Source: an uncultured Clostridia bacterium
Lineage (GTDB): Bacteria > Bacillota > Clostridia > Christensenellales > Pumilibacteraceae
DNA length: 5,546 bases
NCBI GenBank assembly: GCA_947385185.1
Contig: CANDJX010000096.1
Span: 1-5,546, forward strand
Reading direction: 5' to 3'
A model generated the notes under the pieces. The model did no database searches and was not told the DNA's origin. It worked only from the letters and a program-made list of their open reading frames with translations. The translations under genes were made by a program, and so were the position numbers. Numbering within the stretch: the stretch's first letter is position 1; every line of letters starts with the position of its first letter. Of the stretch, positions 1-5,546 are shown piece after piece.

Positions 1-35
1 GCACACTCTTTCCCTACACGACGCTCTTCCGATCT
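1..35 (+). other. Illumina read-1 adapter (artefact)
   Basis: Bases 3-35 match the standard Illumina universal (TruSeq read 1) adapter, ending in CTCTTCCGATCT, and the leading GC is probably the end of an index. This is library sequence, not genome. Read in frame 1 it encodes AHSFPTRRSSDL, a peptide that contaminates many predicted proteins, and it runs in frame into the truncated gene that follows. Any automatic annotation extending that gene to base 1 would carry this false N-terminus. Confidence 0.98.
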
Positions 36-36
36 C

Positions 37-306
37 GACGGCGCTCAGGGTCCCGCAGGCTCGAACGGCGAGAACGGACAGCCCGGAACTAACGGCAGAG
101 AAGTAGAATTCCGTAAAGGCGACACGCACATCCAGTGGCGTTATGTCGGCGACACGGAGTGGAAAGATCTCGTTGCGCTTTCCGACCTCGGCGGTAACGC
201 CGAAGGCGGATGCGGCGGATCGATCGCAGGCACGGTAACCATAGTCTTCGGACTCCTTGCCGCTGCGGCTGTAGTATTCTTCATTCTCAGAAAGAAAGAG
301 AAATAA
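37..306 (+). CDS. Collagen-like membrane-anchored surface protein, C-terminal fragment
   Basis: Only the last 89 codons are present; the 5' part is lost at the contig end, and the frame continues artificially through the adapter. Seen in order: seven Gly-X-Y triplets (residues 2-22 of the fragment, beginning GAQGPAGSNGEN), as in bacterial collagen-like proteins; a short segment at about residues 21-49 with the pattern IQWRYVGDTEWKDLVAL, of a kind I associate with the C-terminal part of surface proteins of Bacillota; a Gly-rich stretch with a single Cys; one hydrophobic helix at about residues 62-83; and a basic tail RKKEK ending at TAA. The topology is a typical stop-transfer anchor, with the collagen-like region outside and the tail in the cytoplasm. 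There is no LPXTG sortase motif, so anchoring is by the helix itself. The function is unknown; adhesion or a structural surface role is an inference from the collagen-like repeats. It lies upstream of the saccharide genes in the same direction, but two hairpins separate them. Confidence 0.85.
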   Translation, partial: DGAQGPAGSNGENGQPGTNGREVEFRKGDTHIQWRYVGDTEWKDLVALSDLGGNAEGGCGGSIAGTVTIVFGLLAAAAVVFFILRKKEK

Positions 307-311
307 AAACC

Positions 312-335
312 GACTTAACTTATGACCGTTAAGTC
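312..335 (+). repeat. Inverted repeat, possible weak terminator or operator
   Basis: A perfect 8-bp inverted repeat, GACTTAAC and GTTAAGTC, surrounds an 8-base loop just after the stop codon of the collagen-like gene. It has no run of T after it, so an intrinsic terminator is doubtful; the AT-rich dyad could equally be a protein-binding site. The symmetry is observed, the role is inferred. Confidence 0.4.
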
Positions 336-345
336 AGAATACGAA

Positions 346-384
346 ATCGCATACGGGGTGGACTTTATCCATCCCGTATGTGGT
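346..384 (+). promoter_or_regulatory. Strong stem-loop in the leader of the lipoprotein gene
   Basis: The arms CATACGGG (350-357) and CCCGTATG (373-380) are exactly complementary. Pairing continues inward to 362/368 with one G-T wobble, leaving a 5-base loop, and outward to 346/384 with further wobbles, giving about 17 paired positions. The hairpin ends 8 bases before the AGGAG of the next gene. No T-run follows it. It may stabilise the mRNA, act as a terminator for the upstream gene, or hold a regulatory switch near the ribosome binding site; the sequence alone does not decide. Confidence 0.5.
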
Positions 385-392
385 ATCGCTTA

Positions 393-397
393 AGGAG
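393..397 (+). promoter_or_regulatory. Shine-Dalgarno site of the lipoprotein gene
   Basis: AGGAG lies six bases before the ATG at 404, an ideal spacing, and it fixes that start codon. The codons after it give a standard lipoprotein signal peptide, which agrees with the choice. Confidence 0.9.
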
Positions 398-403
398 TAA
401 AAT

Positions 404-2119
404 ATGAAAAAACGTAAAAGCAAGTTGCGGGTCGTTTTGATCGCGGTTGCCTTCGCCATGCTGTTTACCTGCGCGTTTGCGGGGTGCGGTCCGACCGAAG
501 GGCCGTCCGACGAATGGGCGGTAACGCTCGACTTCAACGACGACGCGTCGATGTCCCGCACTATATACGTCGACAAGAACGGCGGCAAGGTGGAAGCGCC
601 GAAAGCTCCGTCCATGACCGGCTATACGTTCACGGATTGGAATACCGCAGAGGACGGCAGCGGACAGACGGTGGAATTCCCTTATACTCCCACGGCAGAC
701 GTTACTTTGTACGCTCAGTGGGACGCAAGACAGTACGTTATTACATTCGACGCGGGCGAGGGTACGTTCGCGGGCGGCGGATCCACCGCTACGGTGGAAG
801 CGTCCTTCGGCAGTATAATTCCCGCGGAGAAGATCCCCGTGCCCGTAAGGTCGGAAACCGATCCCGATACGGGAGAAACGGTCTATACGTTCCGCGAGTG
901 GAGAACGGCTGCGGGTCAGAGCGTGGATTTCACGACCTGGACGATGCCTGCCGAGGATACTACGCTTACGGCGGTTTACAGATCGATTTACGTACGCGTC
1001 GTTCAGCTCGATATGCGGATGGGCGACAGCTACGTGCAGGAGTTCGAGCTTGAAAAGGGCGACGACGTGCGCGACAGAGACGTAGTCACCGCGGCGGGAA
1101 AGAGAGTCACCGAAGCGGGCGCGTACCCCGGATATAGACTGGCGGGTTGGTCGACGAATGCGGAAGCAGAACCCGGCGACAGCGACGTCGTTACGACGCG
1201 TAATCTTTTCCCGATAGGATACGACGATATTGCAAGCGGCGAAACGAAGTATTATGCCGTTTGGGAAATGGAAAAATATATCGCTACGTTCCAGTATAAC
1301 TATAAGAGCGCTCCCGCAACTACCTATGAAACCATACCTAATCTCACGTTGGTCGATAAGGTTACTCCGCCCGAGACCGATCCCACCAGACCGGGATACA
1401 CGTTCGACGGTTGGTATACGCAGGGCTACGGCGGAAATCTCGTCGACTTCGAGAATCTGCACCTGACGGCTCACGGAACGTATTACGCGCACTGGAAGTC
1501 CGAACCCGTCGAAACGAACGTATTCCACGCCGAGTACGTCGATCTTACGCAGCAGGTCAAAATGCCCGGATATTCCGGAGAGAACAGCTTTACGAGCGTT
1601 ATCGTTGCGGACGACAAGGACTGGGGCGCTACCGTCGACAACAACTATAAGGTTGACGGCGAGACGCAGTCTGCGGGTATCGGCTATTTCGTTTCGTATC
1701 AGTACCGTTACGGAGCGACGCTTACGTTCAATATCGAGTCGGACAGCGCCGTAAGCGGCGCAACGCTGTACGCTGCGGTCGCTATGGAGATCTTCGGCGG
1801 AAACGTGATCGGACCGGACGGAAACAAGAAGGTTGCCGTTTACGTCAACGACGTGGCGCTGAATTATCCGCCGATCGACTTCGGAGGCGCTCCCGGATCG
1901 GTAGACAACAACTGGTCGAGCGGAATAAAGGAATACGAATTCGGCAATATCGATCTTGTAAAAGGCAACAACGTAATTAAAATCGTTGTCGAAAACTCGA
2001 CTCCTCCGGGCACCGGCGGTACGATGCAGGCAACGTCGTTCATGACGGACTACCTGCGCATCGACACGCACGGCGGCGCCAAACTTTCCTGGTCGCCGAT
2101 CTACGACAACATCGGGTAA
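404..2119 (+). CDS. Lipoprotein with four InlB-type repeats and a CBM6/35-like carbohydrate-binding domain
   Basis: This 571-residue protein is probably exported and lipid-anchored. Residues 1-27 form a signal peptide: a basic start MKKRKSKLR, a hydrophobic core, then FAGC with Cys28 as the likely lipidated residue (Phe at -3 is unusual for a lipobox). Four repeats of the Listeria-Bacteroides/Flg_new (InlB B-repeat) type follow at about 38-107, 110-193, 196-288 and 291-365. Each starts with a beta strand such as VTLDF or VITFDAG and ends with YAQW, TAVY, YAVW or YAHW; repeats 1 and 4 keep GYTFTDW and GYTFDGW. The third is the longest and most divergent. Residues about 373-554 look like a beta-sandwich carbohydrate-binding module of the CBM6/CBM35 type: the start FHAEYVDL, the central VYVNDVAL, and the end GNNVIKIVVEN...DYLRI. 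No catalytic domain is seen. The repeats probably act as a spacer holding the binding domain away from the membrane, beside the GH3 enzyme encoded 18 bp downstream. The ligand is unknown; the CBM call rests on pattern only. Confidence 0.88.
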   Translation: MKKRKSKLRVVLIAVAFAMLFTCAFAGCGPTEGPSDEWAVTLDFNDDASMSRTIYVDKNGGKVEAPKAPSMTGYTFTDWNTAEDGSGQTVEFPYTPTADVTLYAQWDARQYVITFDAGEGTFAGGGSTATVEASFGSIIPAEKIPVPVRSETDPDTGETVYTFREWRTAAGQSVDFTTWTMPAEDTTLTAVYRSIYVRVVQLDMRMGDSYVQEFELEKGDDVRDRDVVTAAGKRVTEAGAYPGYRLAGWSTNAEAEPGDSDVVTTRNLFPIGYDDIASGETKYYAVWEMEKYIATFQYNYKSAPATTYETIPNLTLVDKVTPPETDPTRPGYTFDGWYTQGYGGNLVDFENLHLTAHGTYYAHWKSEPVETNVFHAEYVDLTQQVKMPGYSGENSFTSVIVADDKDWGATVDNNYKVDGETQSAGIGYFVSYQYRYGATLTFNIESDSAVSGATLYAAVAMEIFGGNVIGPDGNKKVAVYVNDVALNYPPIDFGGAPGSVDNNWSSGIKEYEFGNIDLVKGNNVIKIVVENSTPPGTGGTMQATSFMTDYLRIDTHGGAKLSWSPIYDNIG

Positions 2120-2125
2120 GGAGGT
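2119..2125 (+). promoter_or_regulatory. Shine-Dalgarno overlapping the upstream stop codon
   Basis: AGGAGGT begins on the last base of the lipoprotein gene's TAA and lies 12 bases before the ATG at 2138, which is long. A second, weaker AAGGAA at 2130-2135 is very close to the ATG. No better in-frame start is visible nearby, and the ATG is followed by a convincing signal-anchor helix. The layout suggests that ribosomes finishing the first gene restart on the second. Confidence 0.75.
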
Positions 2126-2137
2126 CATCAAGGAAAT

Positions 2138-5100
2138 ATGAACGCAATTAAAGCAATATTCAAAAATCTCGGCAGCCGCATATGGTTCATCGTTACCGTA
2201 GTAGTGCTTGCATTGCTGATCACGGTGACGATATTGTTCACGGGAATGCTCCGCTCCATAGTGGGGACTGTTCTCGGCGGACCCGGACCGATCATGCGCG
2301 AAGGCGTCGAGCAAATCTATCATTCGGATTATAACAGTAAAGCGGAATCGAAGGAAGCCGGCGATAAACTCAACGTAGAGATAGCAGGCGAAGGCTTCAT
2401 TCTCCTCGCAAACGACGGCAAAGGACTGCCTATACGCACGCCCGAATCCGTGACGGATACGGCGGCGGCAAAACCGAAGATCTCCGTGTTCGGCAAGAAC
2501 TCGGTCAACCTCGTGTACGGCGGTTCGGGTTCGGGCGGCGGTTCGGGCGAGAAAGCCGCGACGCTGTACGAAGCGCTCGAGGACGGCGGTTACGACGTAA
2601 ACCCCACGCTCAAGAGCTTCTATGAAAGCAGCGCGTCAGGCGAAGGACGAGGAGCAAACCCGACGCTCTCCACGGGCTCGGACAAAGCGCCTACGCTTCC
2701 TATCGGGGAAACGCCGATAAAGAGCTACACCGGCGACGTTATTTCGTCCTTAAAGACGTATAACGACGCGGCGATCGTCATTATCTCGCGTATCGGCGGC
2801 GAGTCGTTCGACCTTCCGCGCACGCAGGACATGGAAAACGGCGGTATCGAAGGACGGCATTATCTCCAACTCGATCAGAACGAGAAAGATATGCTCAAAA
2901 TGGCTACCGACCGCTTCGACAAAGTTATAGTCGTGCTCGACACTCTTACGAGCTTCCAGTGCGACTTCATCGACGAGTTCAACAACCAGCCCGAAGATCC
3001 CCGTATCGACGCGGTGATGTGGATAGGCGGCACCGGCGTGTCGGGTATCAACGCGATCGGAGATTTCCTGAACGGTAATACCAACCCGTCGGGTAAAACG
3101 ACCGACCTTTACTCCAAGGATTTCACCAAGGATCCCACCTGGCAGAACTTCGGCGACAACACGCAGGTCAACGAAGGCAAGAACGGCACGGCGTTTACCG
3201 AAAACGGCGACGCTACCGGCGAGTCGTACGTGGCTTACGAAGAGGGTATCTATCTGGGCTATCGCTATTACGAAACGAGAGCGTACGAGGAAAGACTGAC
3301 GAACGCCAACTGGTATAATCAGAACGTCCGTTTCCCGTTCGGGCACGGATTGTCGTACTCGACGTTCAGCCAGAGCATGAGCATTGACGGCGGTCTGACG
3401 GACGCGAACAGTTCGTTCACCGTTACCGTAGACGTGGAAAACACGAGCGCGATCGCGGGCAAGGACGTAGTTCAGCTGTATGTGACTCTGCCTTATACCC
3501 CCGGCGGTATCGAAAAATCCAGAGTTCAGCTCGTAGACTTTGCGAAAACCGATCTTCTGAGCGCGAACGGCGGCGACGAAACGATCAGGTTCACCGTGGA
3601 CGCTTACGCGCTCGCATCGTACGATTACAACGACGCAAACGGTAACGAATTCAAGGGATACGAACTCGACGCGGGAGATTACGTATTCTACGTTGCGAAG
3701 AACTCGCACGTGGACGACCCCGCCAACGTTTACGATACCGCGACGGTCACTCTTTCGTCGCCCGTTCGGTTTGAAAACGATCCCGTATCGGAAACCAAAG
3801 TGGAAAACCTCTATTCGGACAACGAAAACAGTCTGCGCGACAGCGATTACCGCCTGCAGAACGTTTACATGGACGACGCGGAAGGCAACAGCGTTACGAG
3901 AAAGGGCATGAGCCGTACCGATTTCGAGGGCACGTTCCCCAAAGCGGACACGGATCGCGAATACCTCGACGGCGAGAAAGCTGCGATCGAAAGCGTTACG
4001 CACAACAACACGACCGTTACCGAAGCCGCGAAGGCGTGGGCGGACACCGTACGCGCCGAGATAAATTCGGGCGATCCCGCTTCCGTGACGGATGCGCAGG
4101 TCATTGCGCGCGTTATCGAGCAGGAAAACGAGCTCATGCTTCGCGATATGCTCGGCGACGATAACAAGGTTGCGTTTAACGACGAACGGTGGGAAACCAT
4201 TCTCAGACAGCTCTCGATAAAAGACATGAACGATCTCGTAGACCTCGGCGCGTTCCAGACGGCTTCCATTCCGAAGATCGGAAAGAACCTGACTAACGAT
4301 TCGGACGGTCCGATCGGATTCGTCAATTTCATGAACAACTTCTTCTCCGGCAATACGACGTTTGCGTCCGAGGCGCTCATTGCGGCGACCTGGAACAAAG
4401 ATCTCGCTTACCGTATGGGAAGAATCGTCGGCGACAACGGCGTTTGGGGTTCGACGACGGGCAACAACCTGCCGTACACCGGTTGGTACGCTCCGGCGGT
4501 CAACCTGCACAGAAGCCCGTTCTCCGGACGTAACTTCGAGTACTACAGCGAGGATGCGGTATTCTCGGGCAAGATGGCTGTGCACGTCATCAACGGCGCG
4601 GCGACCAAGGGCGTTTACACCGACCTTAAGCACTTCGCGGTCAACGACCAGGAAACCGACCGTTCGGGTATCGCTACGTTCCTGACCGAGCAGTCGCTCC
4701 GCGAACTCTATCTCAAACCGTTCGAAATCGCGGTCAAGGGCAGAGACGTTCCGAGCAAGACGGCGAAAGAGCACGGCGTTACGAAGTGCGTGGGAACTAC
4801 GGGGATCATGAGCTCGTTCAACAGAATCGGCACAGCATGGACGGGCGGCGACTATCGCCTTATGACGCAGATACTGCGCAACGAATGGAATTTCCGCGGA
4901 CTTGCTATCTGCGACTATAAGACCGAAGCGTATATGAATTCGCGTCAGATGGTATACGCAGGCAACGACCTTATCCTGGCTTCGCTTCCCAGCCTTCTTT
5001 GGACGGATGTGGACGCTGCGAGCATCGAGGACGTTTACATCCTGCGCCAGTCGGCAAAGAATATCCTCTATACCGTTGTCAACAGCAACTCCATGAACGT

Positions 5101-5230
5101 GGACATCGTCGGGTACAGCCTCGAGTGGTGGATCGTGATGGTCATCGTCATCGACGCCGTTGCGGTTGTCGGACTCGGCGTATGGGGTTTCTTCGCGATC
5201 AGAAGGGCGCTTAAGAAAGCAAAAGAATAA
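2138..5230 (+). CDS. Membrane-anchored family 3 glycoside hydrolase with reversed domain order
   Basis: This 1030-residue enzyme is predicted to cleave terminal beta-linked sugars (GH3, retaining mechanism), most likely as a beta-glucosidase, though beta-xylosidase or related activity cannot be excluded. Order: transmembrane helix about 15-38 after a basic start; GH3 C-terminal alpha/beta sandwich about 84-403, opening EGFILLANDGKGLPI, with a Gly/Ser-rich loop at 128-137, GGESFDLPR at 220-228 (Glu222 a candidate acid/base) and PFGHGLSYSTF at 400-410; fibronectin III-like domain about 411-540; charged linker; GH3 N-terminal TIM barrel about 686-975; second helix about 997-1021; basic tail RRALKKAKE. 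Barrel motifs are intact: DSDGPIG (Asp723), HRSPFSGRNFEYYSED (Arg792, Arg798), KHFAVNDQETDR (Lys831, His832, Arg842), MSSFN (891-895) and the probable nucleophile Asp926 in AICDY, where most relatives have SDW. Sandwich-before-barrel is the reverse of the usual order but is known from Ruminococcus albus and Butyrivibrio GH3 enzymes. Basic residues flanking both helices place the catalytic body outside the cell, tethered at both ends. Substrate is not predictable here. Confidence 0.93.
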   Translation: MNAIKAIFKNLGSRIWFIVTVVVLALLITVTILFTGMLRSIVGTVLGGPGPIMREGVEQIYHSDYNSKAESKEAGDKLNVEIAGEGFILLANDGKGLPIRTPESVTDTAAAKPKISVFGKNSVNLVYGGSGSGGGSGEKAATLYEALEDGGYDVNPTLKSFYESSASGEGRGANPTLSTGSDKAPTLPIGETPIKSYTGDVISSLKTYNDAAIVIISRIGGESFDLPRTQDMENGGIEGRHYLQLDQNEKDMLKMATDRFDKVIVVLDTLTSFQCDFIDEFNNQPEDPRIDAVMWIGGTGVSGINAIGDFLNGNTNPSGKTTDLYSKDFTKDPTWQNFGDNTQVNEGKNGTAFTENGDATGESYVAYEEGIYLGYRYYETRAYEERLTNANWYNQNVRFPFGHGLSYSTFSQSMSIDGGLTDANSSFTVTVDVENTSAIAGKDVVQLYVTLPYTPGGIEKSRVQLVDFAKTDLLSANGGDETIRFTVDAYALASYDYNDANGNEFKGYELDAGDYVFYVAKNSHVDDPANVYDTATVTLSSPVRFENDPVSETKVENLYSDNENSLRDSDYRLQNVYMDDAEGNSVTRKGMSRTDFEGTFPKADTDREYLDGEKAAIESVTHNNTTVTEAAKAWADTVRAEINSGDPASVTDAQVIARVIEQENELMLRDMLGDDNKVAFNDERWETILRQLSIKDMNDLVDLGAFQTASIPKIGKNLTNDSDGPIGFVNFMNNFFSGNTTFASEALIAATWNKDLAYRMGRIVGDNGVWGSTTGNNLPYTGWYAPAVNLHRSPFSGRNFEYYSEDAVFSGKMAVHVINGAATKGVYTDLKHFAVNDQETDRSGIATFLTEQSLRELYLKPFEIAVKGRDVPSKTAKEHGVTKCVGTTGIMSSFNRIGTAWTGGDYRLMTQILRNEWNFRGLAICDYKTEAYMNSRQMVYAGNDLILASLPSLLWTDVDAASIEDVYILRQSAKNILYTVVNSNSMNVDIVGYSLEWWIVMVIVIDAVAVVGLGVWGFFAIRRALKKAKE

Positions 5231-5322
5231 TTATAACCGTTACGCGGGTAGGTCTGATTCTCGAGAAAATGATGATAATGATAAGAGACAGAGGTAAAGA
5301 CCGTCCTGCGATGGTGATAAGG

Positions 5323-5374
5323 AAGTGAAATCCGAATGCGCGTTTCGGCGCGTAAATCCGATTCGGTTTCACTT
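5323..5374 (+). repeat. Long imperfect inverted repeat with an inner GC hairpin
   Basis: AAGTGAAA (5323-5330) pairs with TTTCACTT (5367-5374), and after one bulged T, CCGAAT (5332-5337) pairs with ATTCGG (5361-5366): 14 pairs in all. Inside, CGCG at 5339-5342 can pair with CGCG at 5349-5352 around a 6-base loop. It starts 92 bases after the GH3 stop codon. It is not followed by a T-run, so it is either a 3' end stabiliser or part of a dispersed palindromic repeat. Confidence 0.5.
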
Positions 5375-5423
5375 GTGCGTTGCGGCATTTCATCCCCTCA
5401 CACCATGTCGCAACGCTCCCGAG

Positions 5424-5465
5424 AGGTCCCCTTGCCGCAGTCGCGGCAAGGGGAAACCTTTCTTT
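5424..5465 (+). terminator. Probable intrinsic terminator of the GH3 operon
   Basis: CCCCTTGCCGC (5428-5438) and GCGGCAAGGGG (5443-5453) form a perfect 11-bp, GC-rich stem with a 4-base loop. The outer AGGT (5424-5427) and ACCT (5456-5459) add four pairs across a two-base AA bulge. A pyrimidine-rich TTCTTTCCC follows, a weak version of the usual T-run. It is the strongest hairpin in the window and lies about 190 bases after the GH3 stop. It could also belong to a repeated intergenic palindrome, or serve a gene arriving from the other side. Confidence 0.6.
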
Positions 5466-5503
5466 CCCGACCGAAATCCGGGCGCGGGATTCGGATAATC
5501 CAC

Positions 5504-5546
5504 AGATCGGAAGAGCGTCGTGTAGGGAAAGAGTGTGCTTGTCAGT
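5504..5546 (-). other. Illumina adapter with probable index (artefact)
   Basis: Bases 5504-5538 are the exact reverse complement of bases 1-35, beginning with the familiar AGATCGGAAGAGC. The last eight bases continue outward. Read on the minus strand the end is AC, then TGACAAGC, then ACACTCTTTCC, which is where an 8-base i5 index sits in a full P5 adapter. The 5' GC at the left end fits the last two bases of the same index. Index identity is inferred; the adapter is certain. Confidence 0.98.

Larger units (their letters stand above)
5231..5503. other. Non-coding tail rich in palindromes
   Basis: No convincing gene is seen in these 273 bases. The first 90 are plain, with an A-rich ATGATGATAATG run at 5269-5280. 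The rest carries three separate dyads, at 5323-5374, 5424-5459 and 5471-5494. The words AAATCCG (5329, 5354, 5474) and ATTCGG (5361, 5489) recur within and between the first and third. The next gene, if any, lies beyond the adapter-marked end. Confidence 0.6.

Noticed and set aside
335..386. A sigma-70 promoter ahead of the lipoprotein gene
   Set aside because: The best -35/-10 pairs (for example TGGACT with TGGTAT) match consensus poorly and fall within the hairpin.
365..2323. A 652-codon open frame on the minus strand across the lipoprotein gene
   Set aside because: It is in codon register with the sense gene, so it stays open merely because that gene avoids TTA, CTA and TCA codons. Its translation is rich in Arg, Val and His with no domain, and it has no clear ribosome binding site.
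2518..2550. A GC-rich Gly/Ser-coding run as a microsatellite or phase-variable tract
   Set aside because: The repeat units are irregular, and the encoded GSGSGGGSG corresponds to a normal glycine-rich loop of reversed-order GH3 enzymes.
2750..4774. A 674-codon open frame on the minus strand inside the GH3 gene
   Set aside because: It is the same in-register antisense effect of codon bias; the sense strand carries clear GH3 motifs over the same bases.
2138..5230. The swapped GH3 domains as an assembly error or gene fusion
   Set aside because: The frame is continuous, the linker region is coherent, and this order is known in GH3 enzymes of rumen clostridia.
5281..5291. ATAAGAGACAG, the last 11 bases of the Tn5/Nextera mosaic end, as a chimera junction
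   Set aside because: The match stops at 11 bases, and the preceding bases do not fit the mosaic end. Chance is the simpler reading, though mapping of raw reads across this point would settle it.
5269..5328. A 19-codon small ORF (ATGATGATAATG start) as a leader peptide or small protein
   Set aside because: It has no good Shine-Dalgarno, no recognisable composition, and its stop falls inside a hairpin with no gene visible downstream.
1..5546. Terminal inverted repeats suggesting a 5.5 kb transposon or linear element
   Set aside because: The repeats are exactly Illumina adapter sequence, and no transposase or recombinase is encoded between them.

Overview
The window is a 5.5 kb contig, probably from an uncultured Gram-positive gut-type bacterium (Bacillota, most likely Clostridia; the order cannot be fixed from this sequence). 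The evidence is strong AAGGAG-type Shine-Dalgarno sites, a lipoprotein signal, a collagen-like surface protein with a C-terminal membrane anchor, Listeria-Bacteroides (InlB B-type) repeats, and a glycoside hydrolase family 3 enzyme in the 'reversed' domain order known from rumen and gut clostridia. Nothing suggests an outer membrane.

Both ends are not biological. Bases 1-35 and 5504-5546 are unremoved Illumina read-1 adapter in inverted orientation, so genuine sequence runs from about 36 to 5503. The perfect 35-bp terminal inverted repeat they form is a library artefact, not a transposon end.

Layout, all genes on the + strand: (1) 37-306, the C-terminal end of a collagen-like, single-pass membrane surface protein, cut off by the adapter; (2) 307-403, a short gap with two inverted repeats, the second a strong stem-loop directly ahead of the next ribosome binding site; (3) 404-2119, a lipoprotein of 571 residues with four InlB/Flg_new-type repeats and a C-terminal CBM6/CBM35-like carbohydrate-binding domain; (4) 2138-5230, a 1030-residue GH3 enzyme anchored at both ends by transmembrane helices, with its C-terminal catalytic domain placed before its TIM barrel; (5) 5231-5503, a non-coding tail with several palindromes, including a 15-bp terminator-like hairpin.

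Genes 3 and 4 are 18 bp apart and the second Shine-Dalgarno overlaps the first stop codon, so they are very probably one transcript. Together they look like a surface saccharide-handling pair: a lipid-anchored binding/spacer protein beside a membrane-tethered exo-glycosidase. The truncated first gene is another surface protein, so the neighbourhood as a whole is about the cell surface. The main points for a second look are the doubly anchored, domain-swapped GH3 with its binding partner, the leader hairpin, and the palindromic tail. No RNA gene, CRISPR array or mobile element was seen.
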